From Azadirachta indica (lineage: Eukaryota; Streptophyta; Magnoliopsida; Sapindales; Meliaceae), in assembly GCA_022749755.1 (NCBI GenBank), contig CM040452.1, forward strand, positions 7,334,350 through 7,398,349: a DNA stretch of 64,000 nucleotides, in the 5' to 3' direction. The translations under genes and the position numbers were made by a program. Position 1 is the first letter of the stretch. Every line of letters starts with the position of its first letter. The notes under the pieces are model-generated. The model saw only the letters and a program-made list of their open reading frames with translations, did no database searches and was not told where the DNA came from. Shown one piece after another: positions 13,101 through 25,486 of this stretch.

Positions 13101-16100
13101 TACTGCTGCTGTTGTTGAAGTCATGGTAGGGAATTCAAGTTCCAGCAACTGCTCCTCGGGCAAGCTATTTACTTGGGGAGATGGAGATAAAGGTCGACTA
13201 GGGCATGGTGACAAGGAGGCAAAACTTGTGCCTACTTGTGTTGCTGCTCTTGTTGAACCCAACTTTTGTCAAGTTGCTTGTGGACATAGTCTGACAGTTG
13301 CACTAACAACGGCAGGTCATGTTTACACTATGGGCAGTCCAGTATATGGTCAGCTAGGAAATCCACAAGCTGATGGAAAGCTCCCCACCCGTGTTGAAGG
13401 AAAGCTCTCTAAGAATTTTGTGGAGGAGATTGCTTGTGGTGCTTATCATGTATCAGTTTTAACTTCAAAAACTGAAGTTTACACTTGGGGAAAGGGAGCT
13501 AATGGTCGACTAGGTCATGGGGATACTGATGACAGGAATTCACCGAGTCTGGTAGAAGCTCTGAAAGACAAGCAAGTTAAAAGTATTGCTTGTGGTACTA
13601 ATTTTACAGCAGCTATCTGCCTTCATAAGTGGGTCTCTGGTGTTGATCAATCTATGTGCTCTGGTTGCCGCCTGCCATTTAATTTCAAAAGAAAACGTCA
13701 TAATTGTTATAATTGTGGACTAGTTTTTTGTCATTCATGCAGCAGTAAGAAGTGTATGAAGGCTTCAATGGCACCAAATCCCAACAAACCTTATCGTGTT
13801 TGTGATAATTGTTTTAATAAACTAAGAAAGGCCATTGAAATTGATGCTTCTTCTCAATCCTCTGTAAGTAGAAGAGGAAGCATTAATCAAGGGCCTAATG
13901 AGTTTATTGATAAAGATGAGAAGTTGGATACTAGGTCTCGTGCACAACTCGTGAGATTTTCTTCAATGGAATCTTTGAAGCAGTCAGAAAGCCGATCTAA
14001 AAGAAACAAGAAACTAGAGTTTAATAGCAGTCGTGTCTCACCTGTTCCAAATGGAGGCTCCCAATGGGGAGCACTCAATATTTCTAAGTCTTTTAATCCT
14101 ATGTTTGGATCATCCAAGAAGTTCTTCTCAGCTTCTGTTCCTGGTTCAAGAATTGTATCTCGAGCAACATCCCCAATATCAAGACGCCCCAGTCCACCTC
14201 GTTCGACAACGCCAACCCCGACTCTGGGAGGACTTACCTCGCCAAAAATTGTTGTGGATGATGAAAAAAAAAGGACCAATGACAGCCTTAGCCAAGAGGT
14301 TATTAAATTAAGAGCACAGGTATGTGCTTTTCCCTAATTTTGGTTACTATTCTAGTAAATTTACTTAAATTGTTGGTTTATAATCTTTCTTTCCATTGCA
14401 ATAGATAGTAAAAGTAAATGAATGACTGCCAAAAAATTTCAGTATATCTGGATTAACTTAAGAGAATCGGGTGGATTTTAGACTTTTATGTCTTTGTTTT
14501 AAGTTGTATGACTTAGATAACATGACTGTTGTTTTCATTTGTGAACAGAAATGAGCATGGTCTATATATAGCCTATGAAATTCGGCTCTGAAACACTATT
14601 AGATTCAAATTCAACCTGAGTTATAATTAAGCAGACAACCAAGTAAAAGCATCCAGGTGCTCAAGCATTTAATTCTGCACAGAAAATCACTTTAGCTGAG
14701 GTTTGGAATTTAAACCTGACCTTCATGAAAATTGGAGGGTTAGCAGTTAGTGTAGAGGTCTTCTATCCCCCTTAATTTTATTAATTTTCATGAGTTTGTT
14801 GTGTGATGCCAAATTCTTTAGATATCTTTTATCATTATAGAATATCAGAAGCTCCGTGGAATTATGAATGCATTGAATCCAAAGCCCAAGATCTTACAGA
14901 TTACTATTAAATACCTTAAATATTACTCCTGCATTTCGAGCAAATTGTTAAGGGTTGATCTGCGTAAAGTCGGCCTGTTAGGTGTACTCTTAAATTTGTG
15001 TGTCTGTTGGCATATTTAACTTTACCTGGTTGTCTGTTATGGCATCATGCCTAATTAATCCTTCTCTTTTAGGTTGAGAATCTTACCCGCAAAGCTCAAC
15101 TTCAAGAAGTTGAGCTTGAAAGGACAACTAAACAGTTGAAGGAGGCAATAGCAATTGCTGGGGAAGAGACTACAAAATGCAAAGCAGCAAAGGAAGTGAT
15201 CAAGTCATTGACTGCCCAAGTAAGATGGATATCTATATTCACAAGCATTATAACTTCTGAAATTATTGTTTGTAAGTGGCATGGAAATAAAGTATAATTC
15301 AATTCACCCTACAAACTGGATTTTTTTTTTTTCTTATTACAACTGATACTGTTGCATATATTTTCTGGAAAGATATTCCAGATTATATTATTTCTTTACA
15401 TCAACATATATGTGCGTGTGTGTATTTTTATAAAGGTTTTGGATAAGACTGAGAAACCTCACCTGCAAAACACCAAACTCTTATCTCTTCTTATTTCTCG
15501 AACTCAGATGGCCTGGGAGCATCAAGCGTGCCCCAGGCCACTCAAGCTACACCCAGGGGGTAATATAAACATGTATACATATATACTGCTAAAGTGAGAT
15601 TTAGAGTTATACTGGAGCTTGATTCTGTACATGTATATTATGTATTAATGCCTAAGCCAACTTTGCCAGTAACATTAAGATGAGGAGATACCAAGGACGA
15701 GAGATTTGTCAGTTGTACATTTCTTTGGCCTTTCCTTTAATCTTTTGATATTTTTCTGGGTTAAAACTCCCAGAATGCCTTCAATTTATCTGTAGCATAG
15801 TATAAGCTTCTGTAATTAAGGAGAATCTGTTTAGCAGTTCTGTTGATAAGGTTGAATCCAGATCTTTCCTGTTAACTTGTTCTATATGGGAATCAACGCA
15901 GCTGAGCTTTGTGGCTCTTTTAGCCTTCCCTGGAAGTTCTGCATAATTTAGCTCTATAGATGTATTTCAATTGTCATTAGTTTGTTTGACTAAACAGTAG
16001 AAAAATGAAGGTTTTTTTTCCCTTAATTCACATTTTCACTAGATTCTTGATGAAGTATAATGCTTAATTGCCATTGATGAGGATTTCAGTTTCTGTATTC

Positions 16101-17190
16101 TGTTCTAAATTCATTTGCAACATGTTATCGGTTGCCCATGATGCTTGATTGTAGAGGCAATGAATTAGATTCATTAGTTTTATTGAGTTTGCTTATACTT
16201 TCATGGCATTTTATATTGATGATAGCCTTTGTTTTTTGATGCCAAATAGCTGAAGGATATGGCGGAGAGACTGCCGGTAGGAGCAGCAAGGAACATCAAA
16301 TCACCTACATTTACTTCTTTTGGCTCCAGTCCTGCTTCCAACGATTTTTCTAATGTTTCAATTGACCGGCTGGGTGGTCAGATGGCAACTCATGAACTAG
16401 ACACTAATGGATTGAACAACCAGTTGCTTTCTAATGGGTCCAGCATTGCCAGTAATCGTAGTTTGGGTCATAACAAACAAGGCCAGTTGGAAGCAACGAC
16501 TAGAAATGGGAATAGAACGAAAGAAGGTGAACCACGTAATGAGAATGAATGGGTTGAGCAAGATGAGCCTGGTGTATATATAACACTTACCTCTCTACCA
16601 GGAGGTCTCAAGGATCTTAAACGAGTTCGCTTCAGGTATGATTGATAATGCTCATTTTTCTGATCACTCAAATTATATGTAATCTTTATTAATCTAGATT
16701 GGGTGATAGAGCTTATAGTTAGCAGTGACAAGAAATAGCCTAAGTCATGTTTAGGAAATTTTTACCTGTTGGGTTTGTAAAGTTTTAACTAGACACATAG
16801 TAAAGGGCTCTCATTAAGAGAAGAGGCACATCACATCTGCATCGGTCCCTGAATAACTTAATTGGTCTGGGCACACTCATTTTGGGATTGACTCTGTGTA
16901 GTTCCCTTGGAATCTATATATACATTTGTTTATATCACCTAGATGTCTTGGCTTGGCCTAATGTACAGTTCCTTGGGCTAAGCTTAGTTTAGTTCTAGGA
17001 ATGGGTGCATTTATGATGATTGGAGAACTCAAATTTTCTACTATCTTCTCAATGCAGTCGGAAGCGGTTTAGTGAGAAACAAGCAGAGCAGTGGTGGGCA
17101 GAGAACAGGGCTAGAGTATATGAACAATATAATGTACGCATGATTGACAAGTCAAGTGTTGGTGTGGGGAGTGAAGACTTGGCTCATTAA
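6984..17190 (+). CDS. PRAF-type protein: PH domain, RCC1 repeats, FYVE finger and BRX domain (exon 2 frameshifted)
   Basis: Nine coding exons: 6984-7052, 9218-9303, 10689-10778, 11644-11724, 11910-12104, 12181-14319, 15073-15219, 16250-16635 and 17058-17190, all with GT-AG introns. If exon 2 had one more base the product would be 1108 residues, usual for this family. Order: PH domain (about 20-135), serine-rich linker, seven-bladed RCC1 repeats (about 267-653, recurring WGDG..GRLGHG), FYVE zinc finger (about 655-724, with [10 protein letters not shown] where canonical FYVE has RRHHCR, as known for plant PRAFs), coiled coil in exon 7, and C-terminal BRX ([14 protein letters not shown]..., about 1032-1090). 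Family members bind phosphoinositides and have been linked to small-GTPase regulation and cell polarity at membranes. Exon 2 is 86 nt where phase needs 87. Read as given, the frame shifts near 9266-9273 and stops at TGA 10702-10704, leaving about 56 residues. This is either a sequencing slip or a real null allele. Confidence 0.93.
7129..7171. repeat. (TA)n(CA)n compound microsatellite in intron 1
   Basis: About ten TA units pass directly into about ten CA units, 80 bases into the first intron of the PRAF-type gene. The rest of this 2.2-kb intron contains only chance open frames. Confidence 0.9.
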
Positions 17191-20100
17191 CACATCGAAA
17201 ACAATCATCTGTAAATGTAACAAGCTGTCTAGAATTCGGCTCCGTTTATAGAGAGTTTCATATTTGATGAATTAGATTTGTTTTCCATCTTTTATAAAAA
17301 AAAGGGGTTGATGGAAGCAAGGATTGGTACAAGAGAGAAAAGAGAATTAGAGGGTTTCGATTGTGCTTTTTCCTTTTTACCCTCTTGATATATTTTTTTT
17401 TTCTTGATTTTACTTTCCAAATTCTTTTGTTTCCCAATTTGTATCTTGTGTGGGGAGGGTTGAGGGTGGTGAGAAATGTAAATTCTTAGTAGGTTGCTGG
17501 CTCTTTCTTAAAAGCGGCTACCATGTAAATTCATAATCAAATGCTTCGGCAGAATTTTTTTTTGTCTTTTTCCCTTTTTTATTCCCTCTTTTAATCTGGT
17601 CATAATTCAAGTCAGGCTTGTTCATAGGCAATTGCATATTCACATTTCTGTTCGTTTTACGATGATCAATTTAGGTATATATTAAATTAAGTTCTACAAT
17701 AAAACATTGCTGGAAATTAATACATTGCTTTTAATTGAGGATTTCCAAATTACTATGAATGAAATTTTTCTTGTTTATTTTTCCACTCACTCGTTTATTC
17801 CTAGCTACAGTTGCTTAACAGAATCAATAATGCTTTGCATGCAAAAAGTTGGAAATAAAGCTTACTTGTAAATTGAAGTGATAATAGTTGATTTGGCACT
17901 TAATATTTTTACCGGTAAATCACTTTCTTTTATCATATTAATTAATTTGCAAAGTTTATTAATCTTGTTGGTGCTTTTAGAAAAGACAATAAACATAGTT
18001 ATAATTGTAATAATAAATGAAATAAATTTGAAAAACATAAAACGAAAAAACTTAAAATTAATCGAGAGGCGTGTGAAGGAAAAGTCTTCAAACTCCCTTG
18101 TACATAAACCTAATTATTAACAAACGTCAAGATTTGGAGCAAAATATAATAACTATAAGAATTATATATTTATATTAGGGATATATATTATATATATATA
18201 ATTCTTTAAACATGTGTCGTTTTTGTTTTTAAAGCAAATTTTCAGTTCGAAGGTGTTTTATTTTTAATGCAAAATTTCAGTTCGAAGTTGTATCATATAA
18301 AGCAATAGATGCATTTATATTATATTATATTATATTATATTAATGTTATAAATTAGATTTTTAATTAATTTCAAACCAATTTGAGATTGTTGTAAATTTT
18401 GAAATAGCACGTTTTTTTTATTATATTTTAAAAATAATTAATTTTAAAAAAAAATCAATTTAGTATTTAGTAAATTTTATTTACTATATTCCTGTGCCTT
18501 TGATAAATTTATTATTAAGATATTATAATAATTTTAAATGACTAAAATGTACAGAAAGAATAGTGATGAATAAATAATATTTAAGTGTTTATCTGTGCAA
18601 GACCTACTCTATAAAATTATTCGGTAAAAATGACTAATGATAGGCTAAAAGAAATGTAATATATGCTATTTTGTAAAAATAGTTCATACTAACAGTATAA
18701 TATAAGTTGTTGGCTGGTTGCTTTCTTGGTAGTAATTTTTTTAGAATTCAAATCTCTGACTATAATGCTTTATTAAAAATTTTGAAATTAAATAAATATT
18801 AATTTATTAGGTAACTCAAAGTGATATCTAGTGGAGTAAATTTGACTTTGTAGCATAAAATTAAATTATTACAATTATTTGAATCAACTTGCACATGAGG
18901 AAAAAAAAATATTAAAAGGTTAAAAATTATATATTATGTTGATTCTTATTTTAAGACTTAATTAAAATTTTAATTTAAGTGCTACATAAAAAGTTTAGGT
19001 CAAACGGTATATAAAAAGAATTATCACATGCATACAAACTGATGTGGTAGAATATTATTGGTTGATAAAAAATATAAAATTTATCTAATTAGTGATAATA
19101 ATATGAGCTATGACAGCAACCAATATTATAATATCAAGTCAATTTACAATTATAAAATTACTATAAAATAGATGCAAATGTGTTTAGATAAAAATTAAAA
19201 AAAAATAGATAATTAATACTATAGCACTAACAATTTCTAATCTTTTAGCAATTTTTTTTATTGAAGATTATTGGTCCAAAATTTAAAAATGTAAATCTCT
19301 ATAAAATATGGACTTTTACAATGATACGTGGGCATGCGTGTATATGTATGTGCTAGTGAGAAAAAAGAAAAAATTTAAAATAAAAGACATTTGTTTTAAA
19401 TAATTCTATTAAAATCATTTTACCTAAATTCTTGTTTATGACATATGTAAAATTGAGGTACTATAATTTTAAATTCATAATTGTTATAGAATAAATTAAT
19501 TAATTGTCAAGTATAAATAGGTGAATAGTGGGTAAATATAAATTAGGTAACAAAAGTTTTAAATATTTATTTTTTTTTTGGGATGATTAGTAAATATTTA
19601 ACTTTCACTTCAAGTTTGACAAAAATTTTAACTACAAGATAAAAAGTATAATGGTATAAAAAAATTTTTTTTTTTGATTAGAAAACTTTCGTAACTAAAT
19701 AATCAATAAATTTTTATTAAAATATTTATTTGTAAAAAACTTTATTATAAAAAAGGTTATTTCAAGAATCTTTACTTTAAAAGTTATACCAAACAAATAT
19801 GTAATCTTGTCTCACAATCCAATTTTTTTCTTCTGCTCGTTTTATTTCTTAAAAATAATTTATGATAGGTCGAACCATTTTAGTAAAAAATAATAATTGA
19901 TATTTAATTTAATGGCCACACCTTTTATGACATTTTATAACAGATCAACATGTTTTTGGGATATATTCCAAAAGTAATAGAATACTATTATTGTATTTTT
20001 AAAATAATAATTTTAATGCAACCTTTAAAATTTGACTTCAAAGTCATTAAAAATTGAATTATAAGTAAATCAACATGAAAAACTCATTAAAATAAATCAA

Positions 20101-20400
20101 CTTGCACACAAGGGAGAATATTAAAAAATTCAAAATTTATTGTTTAGATTGTTAATTATCTGAACTTGCGGATCAAGTGGTATATAACAAAGTTTAGATC
20201 TACATAGAATAATATTAAAAAAATTTAGGTCTTGTTAACGTTTTTAATTTAACATATTCGAATGTCAAAGAGAGATAATAGGACAAGCAACATGCTAAAA
20301 AGAAATAGATTAATTAGTTCTAATGATTTCCTACATTTTAGTCATTTTTAAATAGAAAATTACTAGTTAAATCTTTAAAAATGCAAATGTCTTCGAGATT
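17191..20400. other. 3' UTR of the PRAF-type gene, then AT-rich DNA with BAHD upstream cassette
   Basis: The T-rich first 350 bases probably hold the 3' UTR. A (TTATA)n run lies near 18310-18345. From about 19850 to 20000 is a copy of a cassette (ATTT..GGCCACACCTTTTATGA..TTCCAAAAGTA) that recurs before and between the BAHD genes. No gene seen. Confidence 0.5.
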
Positions 20401-20423
20401 GCTGTATATGTGTGTGTGGACAC

Positions 20424-20432
20424 TATAAATAG
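20424..20432 (+). promoter_or_regulatory. TATA box of BAHD copy 1
   Basis: TATAAATAG within CACTATAAATAGAGATAAC, 105-113 bases before the ATG at 20537. The same block with matching spacing precedes the copies at 39.3 and 51.6 kb. Confidence 0.7.
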
Positions 20433-20536
20433 AGATAACTAACTCCTGGAGGTAGAAGATGAAATACTAAAGCTTCCATATCCCTGATTTATACTACAAA
20501 GTCTCGATCCTGATCAAAGTAGCGGATTTCATAATC

Positions 20537-22341
20537 ATGGAACCAAAAACACGTCTAGTATTCTCAGTTATACGCCAAAAACCAGAACTGATTATTCCTG
20601 CAAGACCAACACCGCGAGAAGTAAAGCAACTTTCAGATATTGGTGACCAGCAAGGCCTTAGATTTCTCATGCCATCTATATTCTTTTACAGGAATAATGC
20701 TTTACCTTCCATGAAAGGGAAAGACCCAGCTAAGGTCATAAGGGAGGCACTAAGTAAAGCACTTGTGTTTTATTATCCCTTAGCTGGAAGGTTGCAAGAA
20801 GGTCCTAACAAGAAACTTATGGTGGATTGTAATTGCGAAGGAGTATTGTTCACTGAGGCTGATGCTAATGTCAAACTTGAGCAGCTTGGTGATGAGATTA
20901 AACCACCATTTCCCTATTGGGAAGAAGTGATGTACGAGGTTCCGTGCTCCAGAGGAATTATTGGTTGTCCTCTATTGTTTATTCAAGTGAGTCTTTCTCT
21001 ACCGGTAGCAATAAATTTTACTAATTATTTTATGAAGCAATGAAATATTGAAACTGCCTCCTTCAATATTATATTTTAGAGTTGTAGTTGACCCCGTTAT
21101 ATAGTTGTAGGTGAGCGTGTGCATTTTACAAAAACAAACATTGTGTATTCATGCATCCACATATATACTCTTAAATACTTATTTATGCTCATGCATTTAT
21201 ACAGGAGTGTAGGCGATTGGAATTCGTCCTCATAAGAAGGATGATGATATCGAAATTAATTTTGGAGGATCATGGAGATATAACTCTGAAAAAAACTTCA
21301 TTTTGATTGGCTATCCTAATTATATATAGTAGGTCAATGATGTCAATCATTTTATCGTATATGTTTTTCCCTTTTTTTTTTTTTTAACTTTGATTTAATC
21401 TTAATAAATTATAGGTAACTCGTTTGACATGTGGAGGATTCATCCTTGCATCGCTTTTCAACCATACAATGCTCGATGGTGTTAGCTTCGTAATATTCCT
21501 CAAAACCCTAATAGAGCTTTCGAGGGGTGCAGATTCACCATCTTTGATGCCTGTTTGGCAACAAAATATCTTGAGTGCAAGAGATCCACCACGAATAACA
21601 CGGACTCACCATGAATACGAGAAAGTAAACGAAAGCAAAGATGCTCAATCAGACACAGAGCCAATGGAGCACAAGTCATTCTTCTTTGGCCCCACAGAGA
21701 TAAATGCACTTTGGCACAACGTTCCCCCACACTTAAGAAACTTTACAACATTTGAATTATTAGCTGCTTGTATATGGAGATGCCGAACAGCTGCACTTAA
21801 ACTCGACCCTGATCAGGTTGTTCGATTTTCATGCGTAGCAAATATGCGCGGCAAACATTATAACATCCTACCACCTGGATACTATGGAGTTGGATTTGGA
21901 TGCCCGGCTGCTTGCGCAAAAGTTGATGATTTGTGCAAAAGGCCATTGGGATATGCAATGGAATTAGTGAAAAACGCAAAGGATAAAATGAATGAAGAGT
22001 ATATAAAATCTGTGGCAGATTTTATGGTGCTCACGGGACGACCCAAGTTTACATCCGAGGGAAGCTTCCTTGTTTCTAATATTACTCGTCTAGGGTCTGA
22101 AGAAATTGATTTTGGTTGGGGAAAACCTGTTTACGTAGGACCTCCTGAGGGTACATCATTGATTAGTTACCATGTGAGATACCAAAACAAAGACGGGGAG
22201 GATGGAATTCTAGTATTGCTATGCTTGCCCCGATCGGCCATGGAGAGGTTCGAGAAAGAGTTGAAGAAAATTACTCAAGGATCTCCGAAAGATTTGTATG
22301 AGATGAAGATAAAGCCTACCAAGATGTTATCAAAGTTTTAA
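20537..22341 (+). CDS. BAHD acyltransferase copy 1 (alcohol O-acyltransferase type, benzoyl/anthraniloyl-transferase-like)
   Basis: Exon 1 20537-20986 (150 codons) and exon 2 21415-22341 (308 codons plus stop) give 458 residues, the normal BAHD length. The intron is GTGAGT...ATAG with the phase kept. The N-terminal half has the [16 protein letters not shown] block and FYYPLAGRL typical of the benzyl-alcohol-benzoyltransferase branch. The catalytic HxxxD is HTMLD at 167-171 and the structural DFGWG is at 382-386, so the enzyme should be active. The family moves an acyl group from acyl-CoA to an alcohol in the cytosol, often making volatile esters; substrates here are unknown. Oddity: DCNCEG replaces the DCNGEG of the sister copies. 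Confidence 0.93.
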
Positions 22342-23580
22342 GAGTTTACGAAATGTCAAAAATGAAATAAGAAAAATGTTGCTAATAAGCAGTTGTTTGG
22401 CATCGCTTTTGTTTATGTAAACAAAAATATCTGGAAACTTGTTTTGTCAAAACATGGACTAGTTTGGGATTGCAACGACTTATTAATAAATTATTTCTAT
22501 TATGTTAAAAAAATAATGAATTGTTTTGAAAAGCAATTAATTATTTGGTATATTCTATTGTTGAAAGTGTTATGGTTTTAAAAATTGAATTTATATGTTT
22601 AATAAATTTTAGAGTAAAATATAAAGGTAATAATAGAAACGTCAATACATATTTTTTTAAAAATTTTCAAAATATTTAATTTTTATTTGAAGGATACTTG
22701 AAGGAAAAGAAAAGTTGTAGAAGTACTAGAGAATTTTGAAATAGCAACAAGATACCTAAAAAGATGAGTAAAGTTATAAAATTTTTCTTGATTTAGAAAA
22801 TTAAAACAATTACAAATTTTTAAATATAAATAGAATATAAAATATATGAAACTTTTTAGTGACAGATTTCAATGTTAGTATAAAGGCAAAACACCGACTA
22901 CCCTTTTATTTTTATGCTAATTACCGCTTACTTCTCTACTATTTTAAAAATATCATTTAGCCTTTTTATCATTACGACTTTTTCATTAACTAGTTTTTTA
23001 AAAGATATTATATTTTACCCTCCATCTTTTTTAAAAAAGCAATTTATTCCTTACATTCTTAGCCTGCGTGAGATATCTCTCTTAACTTTTAAAGAAATGT
23101 GAAGATATCCTTAAGACAACTATTCTTATTTAAATTAATTATTTTACGCTTCAACTATTAGAAAACATAAAATGATCATATTATCTTTATTTTTATTTTG
23201 TAGTAACTAATATAATCTTATTCTAATATTTAAATTTGCAAGTTATAATAATATTTTGATCCTTAATTTTTTTCTTTTCAAATTTGCTATAAAATTTTGT
23301 ATAATATTAATTTTTAAAATAGACTATTTAATTAAAATAGTTTATTTTAAAAATTAGGTTTAATTAATATTATTAAATTTGTTGTCAATTTTTTATAGCA
23401 TAAAATTTACTTAAAATTTGTTAAAAATTTTTATAACATGATTTATTTTATTAAATGGTCTATTTAAAAAATATGTATAATTGATATTGTAAAGAAATTG
23501 ATAGTAAATTTGAAATAAAAATAATTAAGAGTTAAAATATTATTATAATTTTTAAATTTGAATGTTAAGAGTAACATTAC
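22342..23580. other. AT-rich intergenic DNA
   Basis: Downstream flank of BAHD copy 1; only short AT-rich chance open frames. No gene seen. Confidence 0.5.
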
Positions 23581-23585
23581 ATTAG

Positions 23586-24420
23586 TTAGGAAAAATGACA
23601 TATAAGTCCCTAAGGTATGGTCTACTGAACTGATTAGTTTTAATAGTTTTAAAAGTATATATAAAAGTCTCAATTTATTAAAAAATAACTATTATATCCT
23701 TATTTAATGGTACTTAAGAAAATAGATTATTTTCAAACTTTAAAAAAAATATTAAAATAATGATAATTATTATTTTATAACATATAGATTATCAAATATA
23801 TTTATTAATTTTTTAAAACTTAAACATAAATTTATTTATTTTATAATATATTATCAATTCAACATTAATTACGAATTAGAAAATAAGGAAAATAAATTAT
23901 AAATGAATATTAATTTATAAATAAAATATATTACAGTAAAATACTTATGATTATATGCTCCTGAGGGCTGGCTGAGTTGGTTGGTTATTTGCGCCTTCTT
24001 TGCAGGTCACCCTATTTCAAAACATCATTCCAGGGATAGGTAAGAAGGATTTAAGAAAATCTTTGGGCTCTGCCTAACACCTTCACCTTTTTTATAATAA
24101 GAAAAAAAATATTTATAATTATATTATAATTTATACTTATATATAGCTAAATAAAAAATATATCATTTATAAATTATATAAATTTATAATATATTGATAA
24201 TATTATTATATTATTAATGTACTAGAACTAATATTATGATTTATTTTATTAATGTATTTATGATAAATATAAAATTTAATAGTTATTTTTCTTAAATAAG
24301 TATTATTGGTAGGCGCATAATCGTAACATTTTAATAAATTAGAACTTTAGTGAGTATTTTTGAAATTATTATAACTAATCAATCCAATAGACCAAACCTT
24401 AGGAGCTTGTAAATACTCTA
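23586..24420. mobile_element. TIR element (Mutator-like MITE type) with a nested SINE-like insert
   Basis: The left arm (from about 23598, CATATAAGTCCCTAAGG, then TGATTAGTTTTAATAG) is matched in reverse by the right arm ending near 24420 (CTAATCAATCCAATAGACC, then CCTTAGGAGC). The arms are about 100 bases and imperfect. ATTAGTTA / ATTAGTAA flank the two ends and may be a decayed target duplication. The arms closely resemble those of the element at 48952-49707, so both belong to one family. The interior is AT-rich and non-coding. Confidence 0.6.
23961..24098 (+). mobile_element. SINE-like insert (tRNA-derived head)
   Basis: This GC-richer island in AT-rich DNA begins with GAGGGCTGGCTGAGTTGG. 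TGGCTGAGTTGG fits the Pol III A-box consensus. A clear B-box is missing, and GCAGGTCACCC may be the remnant before it. The right side runs into an AATAAGAAAAAAAAT tail, and similar TTATGATTATAT / TTTATAATTATAT lie on the two sides. It sits inside the TIR element. Confidence 0.5.
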
Positions 24421-24529
24421 TTAGTAATTATAAAATACAAATAAGAAAGGATGACAATTGGATCTTATTTTTTAAAATAAATATCAAACAGTTATTCAAA
24501 ATGAAAATATTTGTCAAATAAACTTTAAT

Positions 24530-24800
24530 TATATAGTTATAAGTGAGCAAGTGCATCTTACAAGCACAAATATTATTGTGTATCAATGCATCCACGTATA
24601 TTTACTCTAAAATACTTTTTTTTTTCTCGTGTATGTCTATATCATTGTAAACCATTGGAATTCCTCGTCATAAGAAGCATGATGATATTGAAATTTAGGA
24701 AGATCATAGAGATGTAACTCTAAAATGAAACTCTTCATTTTGATTGGTTATCCTAATTATATATAAAATCAATGATGTCAATCTTTTTATTGTATAATGG
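24530..24800 (+). pseudogene. Orphan BAHD intron relic
   Basis: About 270 bases match the intron of BAHD copy 1 (21095-21365) in order: GTGAGCAAGTGCAT, ATGCATCCACGTATAT, CATTGGAATTC..CATAAGAAG, GATGATATTGAAATT and TTGATTGGTTATCCTAATTATATATA. No BAHD exon lies on either side, so this is a duplicated copy that lost both exons, or an intron-only insertion. Confidence 0.7.
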
Positions 24801-25480
24801 GAGTTATTTAAGCATAAAATTCTTTATGATTTGACTAAAATAAGTCTAAAAGATTAAAGAAATATGCACGCTTAGCAAATACAAATAAATAAAATAAAAT
24901 AAGAAAAAAGAATCACGTAGTCTTGTCTTATTTGTAATATGTTTAATTACAGTTATTTACTTGAATGTATTTATTGTATAATTAACGGATTAAATAAAAC
25001 TAATAATTAAAATTTTTTATCACCTAATAAATGTAGTTTTTAATTTTTTTAAAACTATTATAAATTAATTACAGTGAATATTGTGAATAATTATTCACAA
25101 GCAATTGAGGGAATGAGAAATTTAAAAGAATCCTTGTTTCCTTTCAGATTTCAATTACCGTAACAAAATGTGCACTTTTTCAGTTTTTTTTTTTATAGAA
25201 GAAGAACCGAAATAAGAAGAATGAATCTTGAGATTTATGGTACTTTAGAGACCCTTAAAATTATAGGTGCTTCAATTTTAGGTTCTTAACTTGAGTCAGA
25301 GATGGTAATTTATTTCTTCTAATTTCGTACATTAGTCGATATAGAAAAGCAGATCGAAATACGTTTCTTTTCTTCTTCTTCCTTTTTTTTTTTAAGCAAT
25401 CCCTAAGATAAGGACTTAGAGTAGTTTATTAAAAAGCAGAAGTACATCCTTAGATCTTTGAGATTTATGTATTTTCTATA
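24801..25480. other. Intergenic DNA
   Basis: AT-rich; contains the presumed 3' flank of the minus-strand bHLH gene at its right edge. No other gene seen. Confidence 0.5.
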
Positions 25481-25486
25481 CAGATT

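Noticed and set aside
12438..14279. Several 100-130-codon minus-strand frames (12438-12752, 12870-13262, 13887-14279)
   Set aside because: They lie antisense to the long PRAF-type exon 6 and are a by-product of its codon use; the translations match no family I know.
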